Assembly: GCA_949358305.1 (NCBI GenBank)
Contig: OX442314.1
Location: 36,017,608 to 36,081,607, forward strand
Length of the DNA: 64,000 nucleotides
DNA from: Strigamia acuminata
Taxonomy: Eukaryota; Arthropoda; Chilopoda; Geophilomorpha; Linotaeniidae
Reading direction: 5' to 3'
The position numbers and the translations under genes were made by a program. The notes under the pieces are model-generated. The model was not told the origin of the DNA, searched no databases, and was given only the letters and a program-made list of their open reading frames with translations. The number at the start of each line of letters is the position of its first letter. Within the stretch, counting starts at the first letter, position 1. Shown one piece after another: positions 19,060-30,831 of the stretch.

Positions 19060-21520
19060 AGTTCTCATTTGATTATAATCAAAGAGTTAAATTTAAGAGC
19101 GCACCTTAGAGGGTTATACTCCCAACATGATGACAGTTATTTCTAAGTAACTTAACTTGTACAATAATTTCTAAGTTAATTGAATGAAATTTCAGATTAA
19201 GAAATAAAAATCTTTACAGTTCACAAAGAAAGGCTTTGGACTTACGCGTAGAAAGTGACAGAGTGTGCCGATGTGAACAATGAAGTGGGACTGAAAGCAG
19301 TCTCTCACAATTTTACAAATAGAGGATTATTTTCTGGTTTTTTGTATGGTTTGTTGTTTGGTTGCGAAAATCGTCCAAACTGTATTAGCAGAATATGTTA
19401 AGGATCAGGCGCGAGCAGTCGATATTTTCAATTTCCGAATTCACGGAAGAAATTACTGATGCGGCTTCGTATACACTAAACAATTGGGCGATAGATATCC
19501 TTTGACGTTGTTTGATAATTGCGACTATGGTTCCAGGCAACTCACAAGTCAGGACAGTGTGAAAACATTTTAGAGCAAGGAAAAAATTTTGTATAAGAAA
19601 TCTTGCACGGAAGATATACCATTAAGAAAGGATCCGAAAAAGAGCCACCTAAAGCTGGTACCTAATCCAGAAATTTTATTTAAAAACATCAAAACGCAAA
19701 AGAAATCCTACTGTAACTTACCAACTTCATTCATTCTGCCATATCCGTCCTATCTTGTTCAGCGAAATCATTTCAGTTGGAATGTCAGAGATTAAGAACT
19801 ACAGCCCAATTTTTGCCTTAAAGTAATCTTCATACTACTACTCAAGAAATAGAAAAATAGAAATTCGTATACAGAAATAAGAGAATCAAACGGGGCAACA
19901 TTTTAAATGAGGACTTTTCAAGGTTTCAAGGTTGCGATCGGCCGGGACAGGGACAGTGTCCGGTGCATAGACCAAAACAGCCAGTCAGGCAACTCGGAAC
20001 AAAAAGATATCTTTTTTTAGCTGATAAAGAAAACCTCTTGTGTATTTCAAATGGAACCATCCAAGCATCTAACAGAAGAGATAAAAGACGAATTCAAAGA
20101 AAGGTAATGAACAATAAAGAATTTTCACTTGTTAGAGGAGTGGAAGAAGTATAAGGTTTAGGTACAAACCTTGGCTTGTTATTTTGCATCATGACAAGAA
20201 AGATAGAAAAAGAACCCTACCGGTAGTTAATTTATTTATTTTAGTTATTTTGTATAAGTCGTAAGATAAGCATCATCGCGACTACTGTTCTAATTAATAT
20301 TGGGAAAGTGAAATCGCGACAGTTTGAATGAAGCCTCTGACAAATATCCAGGCGACGATACTAGAACATTCATCGAAAGGTATCAACGTAGAAGATTATC
20401 TAAAGCTGGTACCTAATCCAGAAATTCGCAAAGGTAGAAGAAGAAAAACGCATCTTGAACAATGCGTATATCACGTTCTGCATGGGATCATTTTTTGGGG
20501 GACTAGAAGAAATTATGAGCAAGTGCAAAAAGGTTTCAGACAACGAACCATACAATGGAAATTAAGCAGCACACATGGCCGAGGCACCAAGATCAACTGA
20601 TAGTCTACAAGGAAAAATGAAAAGAAATTGCTTATTATCTACTTGTAAGTTGACCAGAGAGCAAAAGAAAACACACAATTTTCAATTCAGTCTGAAAATA
20701 AACCAAAAGAGAAAAAAAGTCAGTGGTTGACCTCACAACTAAACTGACAAGAAATCTCAAGCCATTTACTCATTTGGAAATGTTAAAACATCTGCAAGAT
20801 AATGTGCAAAAGAAGAACGTTCAAACAAATTTGCAGCTTAAAAGTCATTAGCCAACCAGTAAAGCAACATAATTTGTTTTTTTGCAAGATGGGTGTTGTA
20901 ACCAAGTTTCACAAGAGTAAGTTGGAAAAGATGGGCCTGAATAAGATCCAAGAACTAGAGGATACAGTAAGCACACATTACAGATGCTCACGGCAAATGT
21001 GCACTTCAAGACCCATCTGTAAGGTACTCTCAAATCAGCAAGATTAGCATATTAGAGGAAAAGAGATGTGGAAGCAAGCAGTCAGATCAGACATCAAAAT
21101 TGCATAACACCCATACAGTAAATGGAGTGCAGGCCTACAATACCAACTCTGTTATGACCAGAGCTCTCTTTTAGCTTGACCCAGGGGTGACCACGAGGAG
21201 GTAGAGAGTTGGATTTTACACCCCCATACTCAAATAACAATATCATAGTCTGTATAAGCAAAACTCTACAAATTTAAAAGAAACATTAATTATCAAACAA
21301 ACAAACTATAAAAAATATTCAAATGAAAATGAAAATCCCAACAAAATGACAAAGATGCGGAAGAAAATCGAGATACGACTGAGATGAATCGCGATTGAAG
21401 TAAAGAAAGAAGCGAAATTAGAAAACAAAAGCAAATAAAACAGAATAAGAAATTCAACCGCACCCAAAATTCTCTTCTGCATTCTGTTCCATTAGGTCTA
21501 GGATTCAGCACTAACATTTG
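19060..21520. other. No recognisable gene; one 27-bp direct repeat
   Basis: No convincing exon or domain was seen. A 27-bp identical segment (CTGGTACCTAATCCAG core) occurs at 19,649-19,675 and 20,400-20,426, in the same translated register (LKLVPNPEI). This suggests two decayed copies of one mobile element. Near 21,187 the string GGGGTGACCACGAGG resembles the start of the gypsy LTR at 8,666. Confidence 0.5.
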
Positions 21521-21524
21521 CAAG

Positions 21525-21643
21525 AAATGGATCATGCAAGAAATGGATCATGCAAGAAATGGATCATGCAAGAAATGGATCATACAAGAAATGGATCATG
21601 CAAGAAATGGATCATACAAGAAATGGATCATGCAAGAAATGGA
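21525..21643 (+). repeat. 16-bp tandem repeat
   Basis: About seven to eight near-identical units of AAGAAATGGATCATGC lie here. A MITE is inserted in the array at 21,644; one partial unit reappears after it. Confidence 0.9.
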
Positions 21644-21901
21644 CAGTGTTGGGCACGGTACAGTACCGGTACCGGCGGTACAGTACCGGTACCGGCGGTA
21701 CAGTACCGCCGGTACCGGTACTGTACCGGAGGGCTGTACCGCGGTACTTTTTTAAGATGCAGCGGGTACCGGTACCGGTACCGCAATACTTTCTGTGAAA
21801 AGAGCAAGTACCGGGTACCGGTACCGCGGTACATTTCTCCGTTGGCTCAAGTACCGGTACCGGTACCGCGGTACGTGATGGCAGTACCGTCCCCAACACT
21901 G
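21644..21901. mobile_element. hAT-type MITE built of GGTACC/CCGGTA palindromes
   Basis: The element is 258 bp. The termini CAGTGTTGGG and CCCAACACTG are perfect 10-bp inverted repeats. The 8-bp target duplication GAAATGGA is perfect (21,636-21,643 and 21,902-21,909). The interior is almost entirely ggtaccggtaccg-type palindromic repeats and can fold on itself. The 8-bp duplication and CAGTG ends are hAT hallmarks. The long frames across it are an artefact of the repeat. Confidence 0.92.
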
Positions 21902-22489
21902 GAAATGGATCATACGGATGAACCTGACGTGAATTCAAGGATGAATGGAGTACGAAGATTCGTCCATTCGTTCGTATTTAGAAATTTAAATCCTTCAAAA
22001 TGAAGTTTGAAAACCGATGAGGAAGGAACAAGTCAAGAACGAGAAGAACCAAAGTGAACAATGGCCAACAACAGTAGGAGCAAGATATGAGACACGAGAC
22101 AGCAGACCACAGAGAATTTCCATTAGCTAACTCAACAACAACAATGTAAAAATTAAAAATATGAAGTGTGTCGCTCACTTTTCTAAAATGGAAAATATGT
22201 TGTCAAGACACCCATCATTCTCCTGTTAATAATAATTATTCCCACCAGAGTGACTCCGCAACTCACAACTCAGTGTCAGGACAATTCGTCCATGTGGTGC
22301 GCGACACGAGCAGCCAGTCAGTTTTCTCTCTCCTGAAGTGCTACGGTGGGGTCGATTCCGAATGGTTTATTCAACGGAACGATGCGCACTCGTTTCGGGA
22401 GATGCATCGGGGTCGGCATTATCACTTGATTTTGCATTCGCGGCTCTTGATCCTGGCTCCCGGATCACATCACTACAGAATTATTTTAA

Positions 22490-22530
22490 ATAACTCATAA
22501 TTATAAGAAACAATTGGCAACCGCAAACAC
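22490..22530 (-). repeat. Dispersed repeat, copy 3 (partial)
   Basis: About 40 bp, read on the minus strand (tttgcggttgccaattgtt...), matches 30,600-30,640 with two or three differences. It lies directly upstream of the last legible Brahma exon. Confidence 0.75.
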
Positions 22531-22754
22531 ACTAATAAAAACAATTTTCTTACACCTTACAATAATTTTTAGAAAAAGTGCAAGCCACAAACCTTGTATT
22601 GTGTATTGTAAACAGGGGTGAACAAGGGACTGCCGAAACGCCAGTTCGCCATTGCGACATTAAGAAAATCAACGTTTTGAGACCAAAAATCAACATTTCA
22701 GACCTACGTAATATTGCAATGACCTTTATTCGCCCATAAAAAGTCGATATTAGG

Positions 22755-22875
22755 TCCAAAAATGTTGAATTTTAGACAAAAAAATGTCAATTTTAATCCA
22801 AAAATGTGGAATTTTGATCGAAAAATGTCGAATTTTGGTCTAAAAATGTCGAATTTCGATCTAAGATGTCAATTT
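22755..22875 (+). repeat. AT-rich 21-bp tandem repeat in Brahma intron
   Basis: Five to six imperfect units of the form aaaaatgtcgaattttggtc lie between two Brahma exons. Confidence 0.75.
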
Positions 22876-25069
22876 TTGGGAGAGTTCCGACTTTTTTCAC
22901 CCCCGATTCAAGAATACGGCGCGGTAAACACCTGGCGCCAATCCTTGTTGGTTGCTATTCCGCATGATTGGACTCTGATTTCCATTTGGTCCCGCATTGC
23001 CCGTTGTTCCCGAAAGTCTCATCCCGTGTTTTTGCAACGGTGAAGGTGCACCTAGATGGGAAGAGAAACAATAGGCGTTAACTAGTTACGACATGGTCAT
23101 AGGTGAGGGGAATCGCTTGCCTTGCAAGGCGAAGTTTAAGTTCTCCGCAATTGGTTGATTCCTCAACAACAAACGGTAAGCCATAATCTGGGCACGAAGC
23201 TGCTGCACCTGCACCGGATTAAACACCGTCTGCTTCCGACTGCCATCGGCCACATTCCCATTTTCCCATTGCTGCTCCAAAGCCTGAAAAAAATTACAAA
23301 TACAGAAAGGAATTAGAACTCAGTTACGACAATTTAAAAAATTTAGAAAAATTACAACAAACGTCAGATACTCTATGGTTTTAACATACGTACATTTCTC
23401 GCATCAATAACAATTTTTAATTTTCAATTTAATTGAAAATAATATAAAAAATTAAAAACTTAAATGATAAATTGGCGGCAAATTAATTTTGGCCAAACGG
23501 TCGCAGGGTGACCTGACACACGACGAATAGCAGTGTTGTATCTAGTTCACTAAATTGTGAACGCGTTCAAGTTTGCATTTATGACCATGTGAATGCGTTC
23601 ACTAAAATTTTTTCATCGTTTTCATGGCTGTTTAGCGTTTTCGTCGTAAAAAGTGATTAGAAATGAATGTTTTAATGATGAAAACGTCATCTAAACGTTT
23701 AAACTTAACATTTTTGCAACGTTTTCATCATCAAACATGGTGAACGTAAACTTCGTTCAAGTTCACTCCTAAAACTGAACAAAGTGCAAATTTTTCGTTC
23801 ATCTGTAGAAGTGAACTAGTTCACGAACTTCGTTCAGGAACTAATAATAAACGTCGACCATGAACGCGGTTTTCAAATTTGCTTTAAAAAAAAAATAAAC
23901 ACCAGCATTGTTTGCCGAGTATTGTCGCTGGTTGCTCATTTTTGGCGTCATTTGAACGAGTTGACCCCGTGAATTGATCGTTTGAATAGGTCTGTTGCAG
24001 GGCATTAGCTCCCGGTAAAAGATTTTGTGACACGGGAGATGACAATTGGCTGCTGGAATGAGGTGCTAGAGGTGGCATCATGACTCCTTCTTCGCTCGTC
24101 GTTGACATTTCGTTTCCAAATTTCAAAGTTTCCAAGTTTTCTCACCTGCGGTTCAAAAATATTCATTAAAAAGTGAGCATTTTTCGATTTTTTTTAAATT
24201 TACAGCCGAGGAAGGTTTAGTTTAGTTTATTAGATTACAATAATTTGTTTCGAAAGGGAAATGTGAGCCTAGTGTGTGCAATTCGTAAAATACCGTAAAC
24301 ACGAACGTAAAAACAACAACACGGAATATTTTCTAGCATCGACAAAATGGCCACCAGTAGTAAGCGAAGAAGGGACGTAAAAATGCAATTTTAAACTTCC
24401 TTTCGAGGGATCAGAACGATTTTCGGCGAAAGTCTTGGTTTTTAGTCGTTTACGCAGATACGGTCAACTTACTGGCACAATTGGTACAAATTTATTCTAC
24501 CTATCCGTCATTGATCATCACCGACATATACACACACGCTTGATACTCCGAAGTGTGAATGGCTCACCAGACGGCGTGGTGGTGTGGTGGCATTTGCTTC
24601 ACGCTTGAAAATGTGTATTTACGGATTTTTTACTGCAATTAATCCGTGTGGTATGGGTCGCAGAGATGTTTGATGGGTGTAGTAAGTAATTTGGAGTGGT
24701 GTCAGGTGTTTGGTAATTGCTATTTTTTTGTTTGTGGCGGGTCGGATCAAATTGGTACGGTGGGTAGCACTACTTCCTGAACGAGCGATGGCTCCGTATC
24801 GAGGGAACGGTGGTTTAGTTTATAATTTCTCAATCGTTTTATTTAATTTTACGCGTATCTTGGAGATATTTAATTATGTTATTGGCCATTACGAATGAAT
24901 GATTTTTGATTTTGCTAATGTTCGGTTGTGTTTGCGTCGGAGTTCGGATTGGAAGCACATCGGGTTTTAGAGTTATCCCGGCAAATCCGACAGACATATT
25001 TTATTTGATATATACGAGACAATTTACAGAACATTTTGACTTTGTACAATGAAAAATAAGTGGTCGCTG

Positions 25070-28000
25070 TCACGATTGAACCGTGCTCCAATTTTCCCTT
25101 TCTTCCGCTTGTCGTATCGAGAGCGGAACGTCTTCCAGTTGCGTAAGAACGATTTTCTTCGACCGCCCCACCAGCTCCTTGAGCAGCCGACGCTTGTAGG
25201 CGCGCCAGGTCGCTCTCTTGACGAATTCGGAAAACACATAGTAGTGCGAGGGCAGCGCGGCTTGGATCGTGTCTTGCAGCAGCTCCACCCAGTCGATGTG
25301 GTCGTTGCGGCTGAGGAAGGCGTGCGAGATTTGAATGCATTCGGCCTTCCCCCACGCCACGATGTAACGTCTGTGCAAATCTTCGCCGGCGCCGAAAAAC
25401 TGGCCCTTTTCGAGGGTCATTATGTGCAGGAACCTGCGAGTGACCGCCTGCCACGGCATCAGTGATTTGAGCAATTCTTTCGACGTCATTTGTATGGGCG
25501 CCATTTGCAAATTGAAGTTTTTCTGCGATTGCGACGTGTCGGTTATCAGGCGGAGGACTTCGATGATTCGCACTTTGCCGTTCGAGATGAAGTAGAGGAA
25601 GTCGGGACGTTCGGTCACGTTTCCCAATACGATCTGGACAATTGGCGAAATTTGTTTCGTTAGAGTTTGCATTTTTTTGCGTTTTTGGTTTTGATTTTGA
25701 TTTTTTGTTTACTGCATTGTTGTCCAGTTTGACCAGTTTGCTGTTACTGCAGCACTCTTTGATTTGATTTGCGGTCCAATTTTTGAAGTATTTGCATGTC
25801 GATAAGGTGTCGAGACGACTTTGCCATTCGTGGGCTGTGTTTGAAAGCAACAAACGATTGAAATCGTCCCTGTACATCCACAAAAGTTCGGTTTCACCTG
25901 ATGGGGGAAAAATTAATACGTTAATTGGCACTAGAAATTACAACTTCATGTGTAAAGATTGATTTTTCTGAATAAAGAATACAATTTTCAGCTGCAAAAT
26001 TTGGTAAAAATTAGTAAAAACTGCAATTTGAAGTGCAAAAACTGGTTAAAACTGCAATTTTTGTGCAAAGATTCATTTTTTAGAATAAAAAATTCAATTT
26101 GGAGCTACAAAATTTGTTAAAAAGTGAAATTGGTAAAAACTGCAATTTTATGTGCAAAAAATGTTAAAACTGCAATTTCATGTGCAAAAATTGGTAAAAA
26201 CTGCAAATTCATGTGCAAAAATTGGTAAAAACTGCAATTTCATGTGCAAAAATTGGTAAAAACTGCAATTTCATGTACAAAAATTGGTAAAAACTGCAAA
26301 TTCATGTGCAAAAATTGGTAAAAACTGCAATTTCATGTGCAAAAATTGGTAATAACTGCAATCTCATGCACAAAAATTCATTTTTTTGAATGGAAAATTC
26401 AATTTTCAGCTGCAAAATTTGGTAAAAATTAGTAAAAACTGCAATTTGATGTGCAAAAACTGGTTAAAACTGCACTTTTTGTGCAAAGATTCATTTTTTT
26501 GAATGAAAAATTCAATTTGGAACTACAAAATTTGTTAAAAAGTGAAATTGGTAAAAACTGCAATTTCATGTGCAAAAATTGGGAATAACTGCAATTTCAT
26601 GCACAAAAATTCATTTTTTTGAATGGAAAATTCAATTTGGAGCTGCCAATTAAATTTGACAAAAAGTGCAATTTCTCGTGCCGATCTCTTTACATTTAGT
26701 TGTGATGGTGCTACTCCTCGGAGTGTTGTTGACTAAAGCCATCTGGCCAAACGGATCACCCGCTTTCAATTTCCCGGTCACTCGATTCAAAATCTTGCCC
26801 GTCTTCTCGTCTTTTTCGTCGACACTCATGTAAAGCAGACCCGTCAACACTACGTAAAAATACAACGGGAGATGTCCCTGCCTCACCACCACTCGACCAG
26901 TTTCCAAATACTGATAATTGATCACCCGCGACATCTCCATCAACGTCTGCTGCGAGTACTTTTCGAAAATTGGCAGAAGGCAGATGCTTTTGTAAACATA
27001 TTCGCATTCTTCTTCCTTTCGGAATTCCTCCGGTTTCAATAAAATCTTTTTCGCCTAAATTAAAAAAAAATAATTTTTTAAAAAAACTCTATTTTTTATT
27101 ATCGTATTTTACCAATTAAGAGCCGCGGCTGTTATTCAAAATGGGCACTAAGCATCGAGGGCGGCTCTTATTACAATTGTTTACCATGTTTTGATTGAAA
27201 TTTTAATTTTTTCATTAAAATTTCACTTTTTTTCATTGAAATTTTACTTTTTTCCATTGAAATTTTACTTTTTTCCATTGAAAATTTAATTTCACTTTTT
27301 TCCATTGAAAATTTAATTTCACTTTTTTCCATTGAAAATTTAATTTCACTTTTTTCCATTGAAAATTTAATTTCACTTTTTTCCATTGAAATTTCACTTT
27401 TTTCCATTGAAAATTTAATTTCACTTTTTTTCCATTTAAATTTCACTTTTTTCCATTGAAAATTTAATTTCACTTCTTTCCATTGAAATTTCACTATTTT
27501 CCATTGAAAATTTAATTTCACTTTTTTCCATTGAAAATTTAATTTCACTTTTTTCCATTGAAATTTCACTATTTTCCATTGAAAATTCACTTTTTTCCAT
27601 TGAAATTTCACTTTTTTCCACTAAAATTTCATTTTTTTCTATTAAAAATTCACTTCTTTCTATTAAAAATTCACTGTTTTCCATTGAAATTTCACTTTTT
27701 TCCATTAAAATTTCACTTTTTTCCATTGAAAATTCACTTTTTTCTATTAAAAATTCACTTTTTTCCATTGAAATTTTACCTTTTCCACTAAAATTTTATT
27801 TTTCAGTGAAATTTTAATTTTCTCTATTGAAATTTCACTTCTTTTTTAAAATTTTCTATCTAAATAACCATAATCATCGACGAATGTTTCAAAAACAGTT
27901 TCCTATTTGCTTACAAACGGCTCTCATTTCAAACCGCCTCCCTGAGGCGCGGCTGCTATTCGAGAGCGGCTACAAAACCAGGGCGACTCTTAATCGGTAA

Positions 28001-28495
28001 AACACTGTCTATTTCAAATCATTCCATTCATTTCCGTACCGTTTGCGACAATAAGACCGTCTTCGGAGATCTTTTATACGCGTTTACATTGAATACCGGC
28101 AAACTGGTCTGCGTATATCGTTCCAGCGGGTCGTCCACCTGCTCGGACTGCGGCGCTATCAAATGATTCACTACTAATCGCGATAGAGCCTTTATGCGAA
28201 ACAACTACAACAATAAACAATGTTTTAAAATTTTTTTCGTGTTAATTCGTGTCAAACTATTAACTATTCGTTTCATTTTGGCGTGAAGATCATCTTCTTC
28301 GAGTCCCTGATAGAGCAAAGTGATCAATTTCTTGGTTGCCCTTCGTTTCCTTTCCTCCAAGTCTTTCTCCTTCATATCGGCGTCGAGTGCGGTTTCTAAT
28401 TCATCCAACATGGCGTCGGGATTCGGGTTTATCGGCACTTTCGTCAAACTCACGTTGTGTTCGGGCACGTTTGTTTTGGATGTAGTAACCGACAT
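25070..28495 (-). CDS. CNBD2: CNBD2-like cyclic nucleotide-binding domain protein
   Basis: Five exons join in frame: 28,495-28,265, 28,204-28,040, 27,054-26,694, 25,897-25,713 and 25,633-25,070 (501 residues). All have GT-AG borders, though the first donor is weak. Exon 3 starts the cyclic-nucleotide-binding barrel (PIFEKYSQQTLMEMSRVIN, GRVVVRQGHLPLYFYVVLTG). It includes the phosphate-binding cassette GDPFGQMALVNNTPRSSTI, where the usual Glu of FGE is Gln while the Arg is kept. Exons 4-5 continue (ELLWMYRDDFNRLL; RPDFLYFISNGKVRIIEVL) to a basic C-terminus. Vertebrate CNBD2 (CRIS) binds cAMP and acts in sperm; that role here is inferred from family. Two introns carry large minisatellites. Confidence 0.8.
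26000..26640 (-). repeat. 31-bp minisatellite in CNBD2-like intron
   Basis: About 20 imperfect units of the form ttggtaaaaactgcaatttc(atgtgcaaaaa) lie here, with some higher-order variation (attcatttttttgaatgaaa blocks). Confidence 0.9.
27190..27845 (-). repeat. 21/27-bp minisatellite in CNBD2-like intron
   Basis: Units of ttttttccattgaaatttca alternate with longer 27-bp forms. Both strands stay open by periodicity, so the Lys/Gln/Trp- or His/Phe/Pro-rich frames are not genes. Confidence 0.9.
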
Positions 28496-30480
28496 CGTTT
28501 CGTGCGAAATTATTAACACTATACTGGTTGATTTGGTTGTATATTTATAAACGATTTGATTTCAAATTCTATATTTTGTAGAACGGTAATAGTAATTAAT
28601 AATTATCTTCCCCAGTTCCCATCCCAGTGCAAAATGCAATTCAATATGTCTGAACTGTTTCTTGTTGCCACGGAAACGGATTTTTAGTTTTTTTAGTTTT
28701 TTTTATTCCTCGCTTACTATAATTCGTTTTGTTTGTTTTTAAAATTATTTTTTTTTTTTATTTTTTGTTTTAAATTTTAAATTTTACATTTTAAAAAATA
28801 AATGTTCGGAAGTGATTTTGTTTTCGTATTTTTGTGGTATTACTTGACTTCCGTAGAGGAAAAGATTTTATGGGAACATTTAGTAATGAAAATAATATTT
28901 GGTGTCAGGATTCAAAAAGGTTAAATTATTTTAAATATTTATTACGGAGTATTTTTTTTTATAGTGGTTTATTTTCTTGTCGCTAGGTGGCTCTGAGGTT
29001 GCAATTAGAACGAGCGAGGTCGATGGCGGACACAAACGAAGCTGTTTTGCTCGGTATATCTGTTTTCTGTGTTTTCGGTCATTCGTATTGTTTGTTTTAA
29101 CTCTAAAGTACTGATAGTGGTAATGGGTGAATTTTAAAATTTATTTTGAAAGAAAAATTCCATGTTTGAGTGCCCTGTGGGTGAATTTGACGTTAATGCT
29201 GCAACGAAGCTAATGGGATCGGGTCTATCTCTTTTTATTTCTCTTTTACCTTTGGATTTTGCTCGATTTTTTTTTGCAAATGATTTGGTGTACGAGTGGT
29301 TTATATTTTTTATTTTTTTGGAATCAGATATTTTGGATACTTTGTTGGACTTGTGGTTTTTCCAGACACTAATTTAGTAACTTCCCCTGGTGTCTGTTTT
29401 TGGCGAAGACACAAATGGCGATTTATGCATTTATTTCTGATTGTCGGAAAATGTGCATTTATAATTTCTAGCCAATTTCAGCTTTTTATTGAATAAAAAT
29501 AATTCCTATGTATTTATGCATTTATCCGGGCCTTATTAATTACCCATAATGCATTTCGATCATCTGGAACAACAAAATGGCTGTCCATCTATTTCGACCC
29601 CGATTCAAACCACATAATTAGCTCGTGTAACTTCTCCCAACAGCAAGAAGTATTATTAATTTGTTTATAAAAATCCATGAATACATCATTTTTGTTTATA
29701 ATTGGTGCCATTTTTAATTTACCAAGGTCAGTAGGGCACTTTTCCACATAAATTGGTGTGTTTACATTGCAAATAACAGGATACAAAAGTCCCAAAATTT
29801 ACTTCGTACAAATTAGTTCATCTTTTGTGGAAAACTGGTTTGTTTACACGATGATTTTTCTAGCATTGCAAGATTTGTATTTTCACTTTTTTGTAAAACT
29901 GGTAAAACTTGGTAAATTGTCAACACCTATATTTACCCTAGGTTAAATCCGTTTTTACTTTTTTAAACGAGGTAGTTAAAATTGAGCTCAGTTCATGTGA
30001 CCTCCAAAATTTGAAAAAAGTAAACAAATACTTGACCACATCTGTCACACTTAAAGGCACTACTTTAAAAACAGTTGCACAAACAACCATTTAGAGACCC
30101 ACCAACCCAACCCAACCAACCAACCAACCCTTTATGGTTAGCTTTCCCACCAAATGTATCTGCTACTGTAACTCTCTGCTAATCCCATTTGTCCACAAGA
30201 AGAATAAAGTTACCCATTTCCACACAAGGTGTGATGAAGTTTCTTGTGCTTTTCCTTTCCCAGGACACTCACTCTTTTCTTGTAATCTGATACCTCAAAA
30301 TACGCCACTAAGCACAAAATGGGAGTGACACACCTTATTTTAACCCTCTAAGTTTGAATAACACTAGTGGAGAAAGGAAAAAGCAGTTTTCCTCAACTCA
30401 TCCAAACCTGGAACCAAGAACCAAGGTTATTTCTCCTCGACAACAACATATACAATGTTATTTAGTGCTACAATATCCAA
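28496..30480. other. Intergenic, no recognised gene
   Basis: The sequence is AT-rich. A short GC-richer patch near 28,985-29,060 (aggtcgatggcggacac) could be a promoter or 5' exon. Nothing downstream could be tied to it. Confidence 0.4.
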
Positions 30481-30481
30481 A

Positions 30482-30640
30482 CAATATTATATGACTTATC
30501 ACAGTAATTTATTTGATTTATCTGATTTTATTGCTTGATTTTGATGTTTTTATATTTTAACAGCAAATCAGCTTTAAACTTATTGAGACATTAGAGAGTT
30601 TGCGGTTGCCAATTGTTCCTTATAATTAAGAGTTATATAT
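30482..30640 (+). repeat. Dispersed repeat, copy 2 (fullest copy)
   Basis: The left two-thirds match 18,955-19,057. The right end matches 22,490-22,530 in reverse orientation. The three copies define a mosaic repeat family of at least 150 bp. Confidence 0.8.
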
Positions 30641-30678
30641 ATCCAGTCTCTAAATATTACTAACAAACAATGATCACC

Positions 30679-30831
30679 AGATCGGAAGGTCCGGAGATGA
30701 GATCGGAAGGTCCGGAGACGAGATCGGAAGGTCCGGAGACGAGATCGGAAGGTCCGGAGACGAGATCGGAAGGTCCGGAGACGAGATCGGAAGGTCCGGA
30801 GACGAGATCGGAAGGTCCGGAGACGAGATCT
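30679..30831 (+). repeat. GC-rich 21-bp perfect tandem repeat
   Basis: Seven copies plus a partial of gatcggaaggtccggagacg(a) differ at a single base (ATG versus ACG in the first unit). A frame from ATG 30,670 reads SEGPETR seven times. It is embedded in AT-rich DNA and unlike every other minisatellite here. Confidence 0.95.

Larger units (their letters stand above)
22290..24108 (-). pseudogene. Brahma/SMARCA2-4 chromatin remodeller, 5' fragment with in-frame stop
   Basis: Four exons of a SWI/SNF ATPase N-terminus are legible. The first contains ATG 24,108 (MSTTSEEGVMMPPLAP...), and its 3' end is unclear. Exon 23,283-23,121 carries the QLQ domain (FNPVQVQQLRAQIMAYRLL, then NQPIAENLNFALQG). 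Exon 23,051-22,918 is a Gly/Asn/Pro linker. Exon 22,452 to about 22,285 has PFGIDPTVALQEREN, then TGA (22,320-22,318) where the family has Arg, then LAARVAHHMDEL. The expected ENLPG continuation is replaced by stops. No HSA, SNF2 helicase or bromodomain sequence exists between here and position 1. It is either a gene fragment or pseudogene, or a real gene with a sequence error and very distant exons. Confidence 0.75.

Noticed and set aside
23531-23870. A third hAT MITE starting CAGTGTTG in the Brahma intron
   Set aside because: The first 8 bases match and gttcac/gtgaac palindromes are present, but no matching right end or 8-bp duplication was found.
27171-27791. Long open frames rich in Lys/Gln/Trp or His/Phe/Pro
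   Set aside because: They arise from 21- and 27-bp tandem units (multiples of three) and are open on both strands within an intron.
30679-30831. Sequencing-adapter contamination
   Set aside because: Only 10 bases match the adapter start. The 21-bp unit continues differently and repeats seven times within unique flanks.
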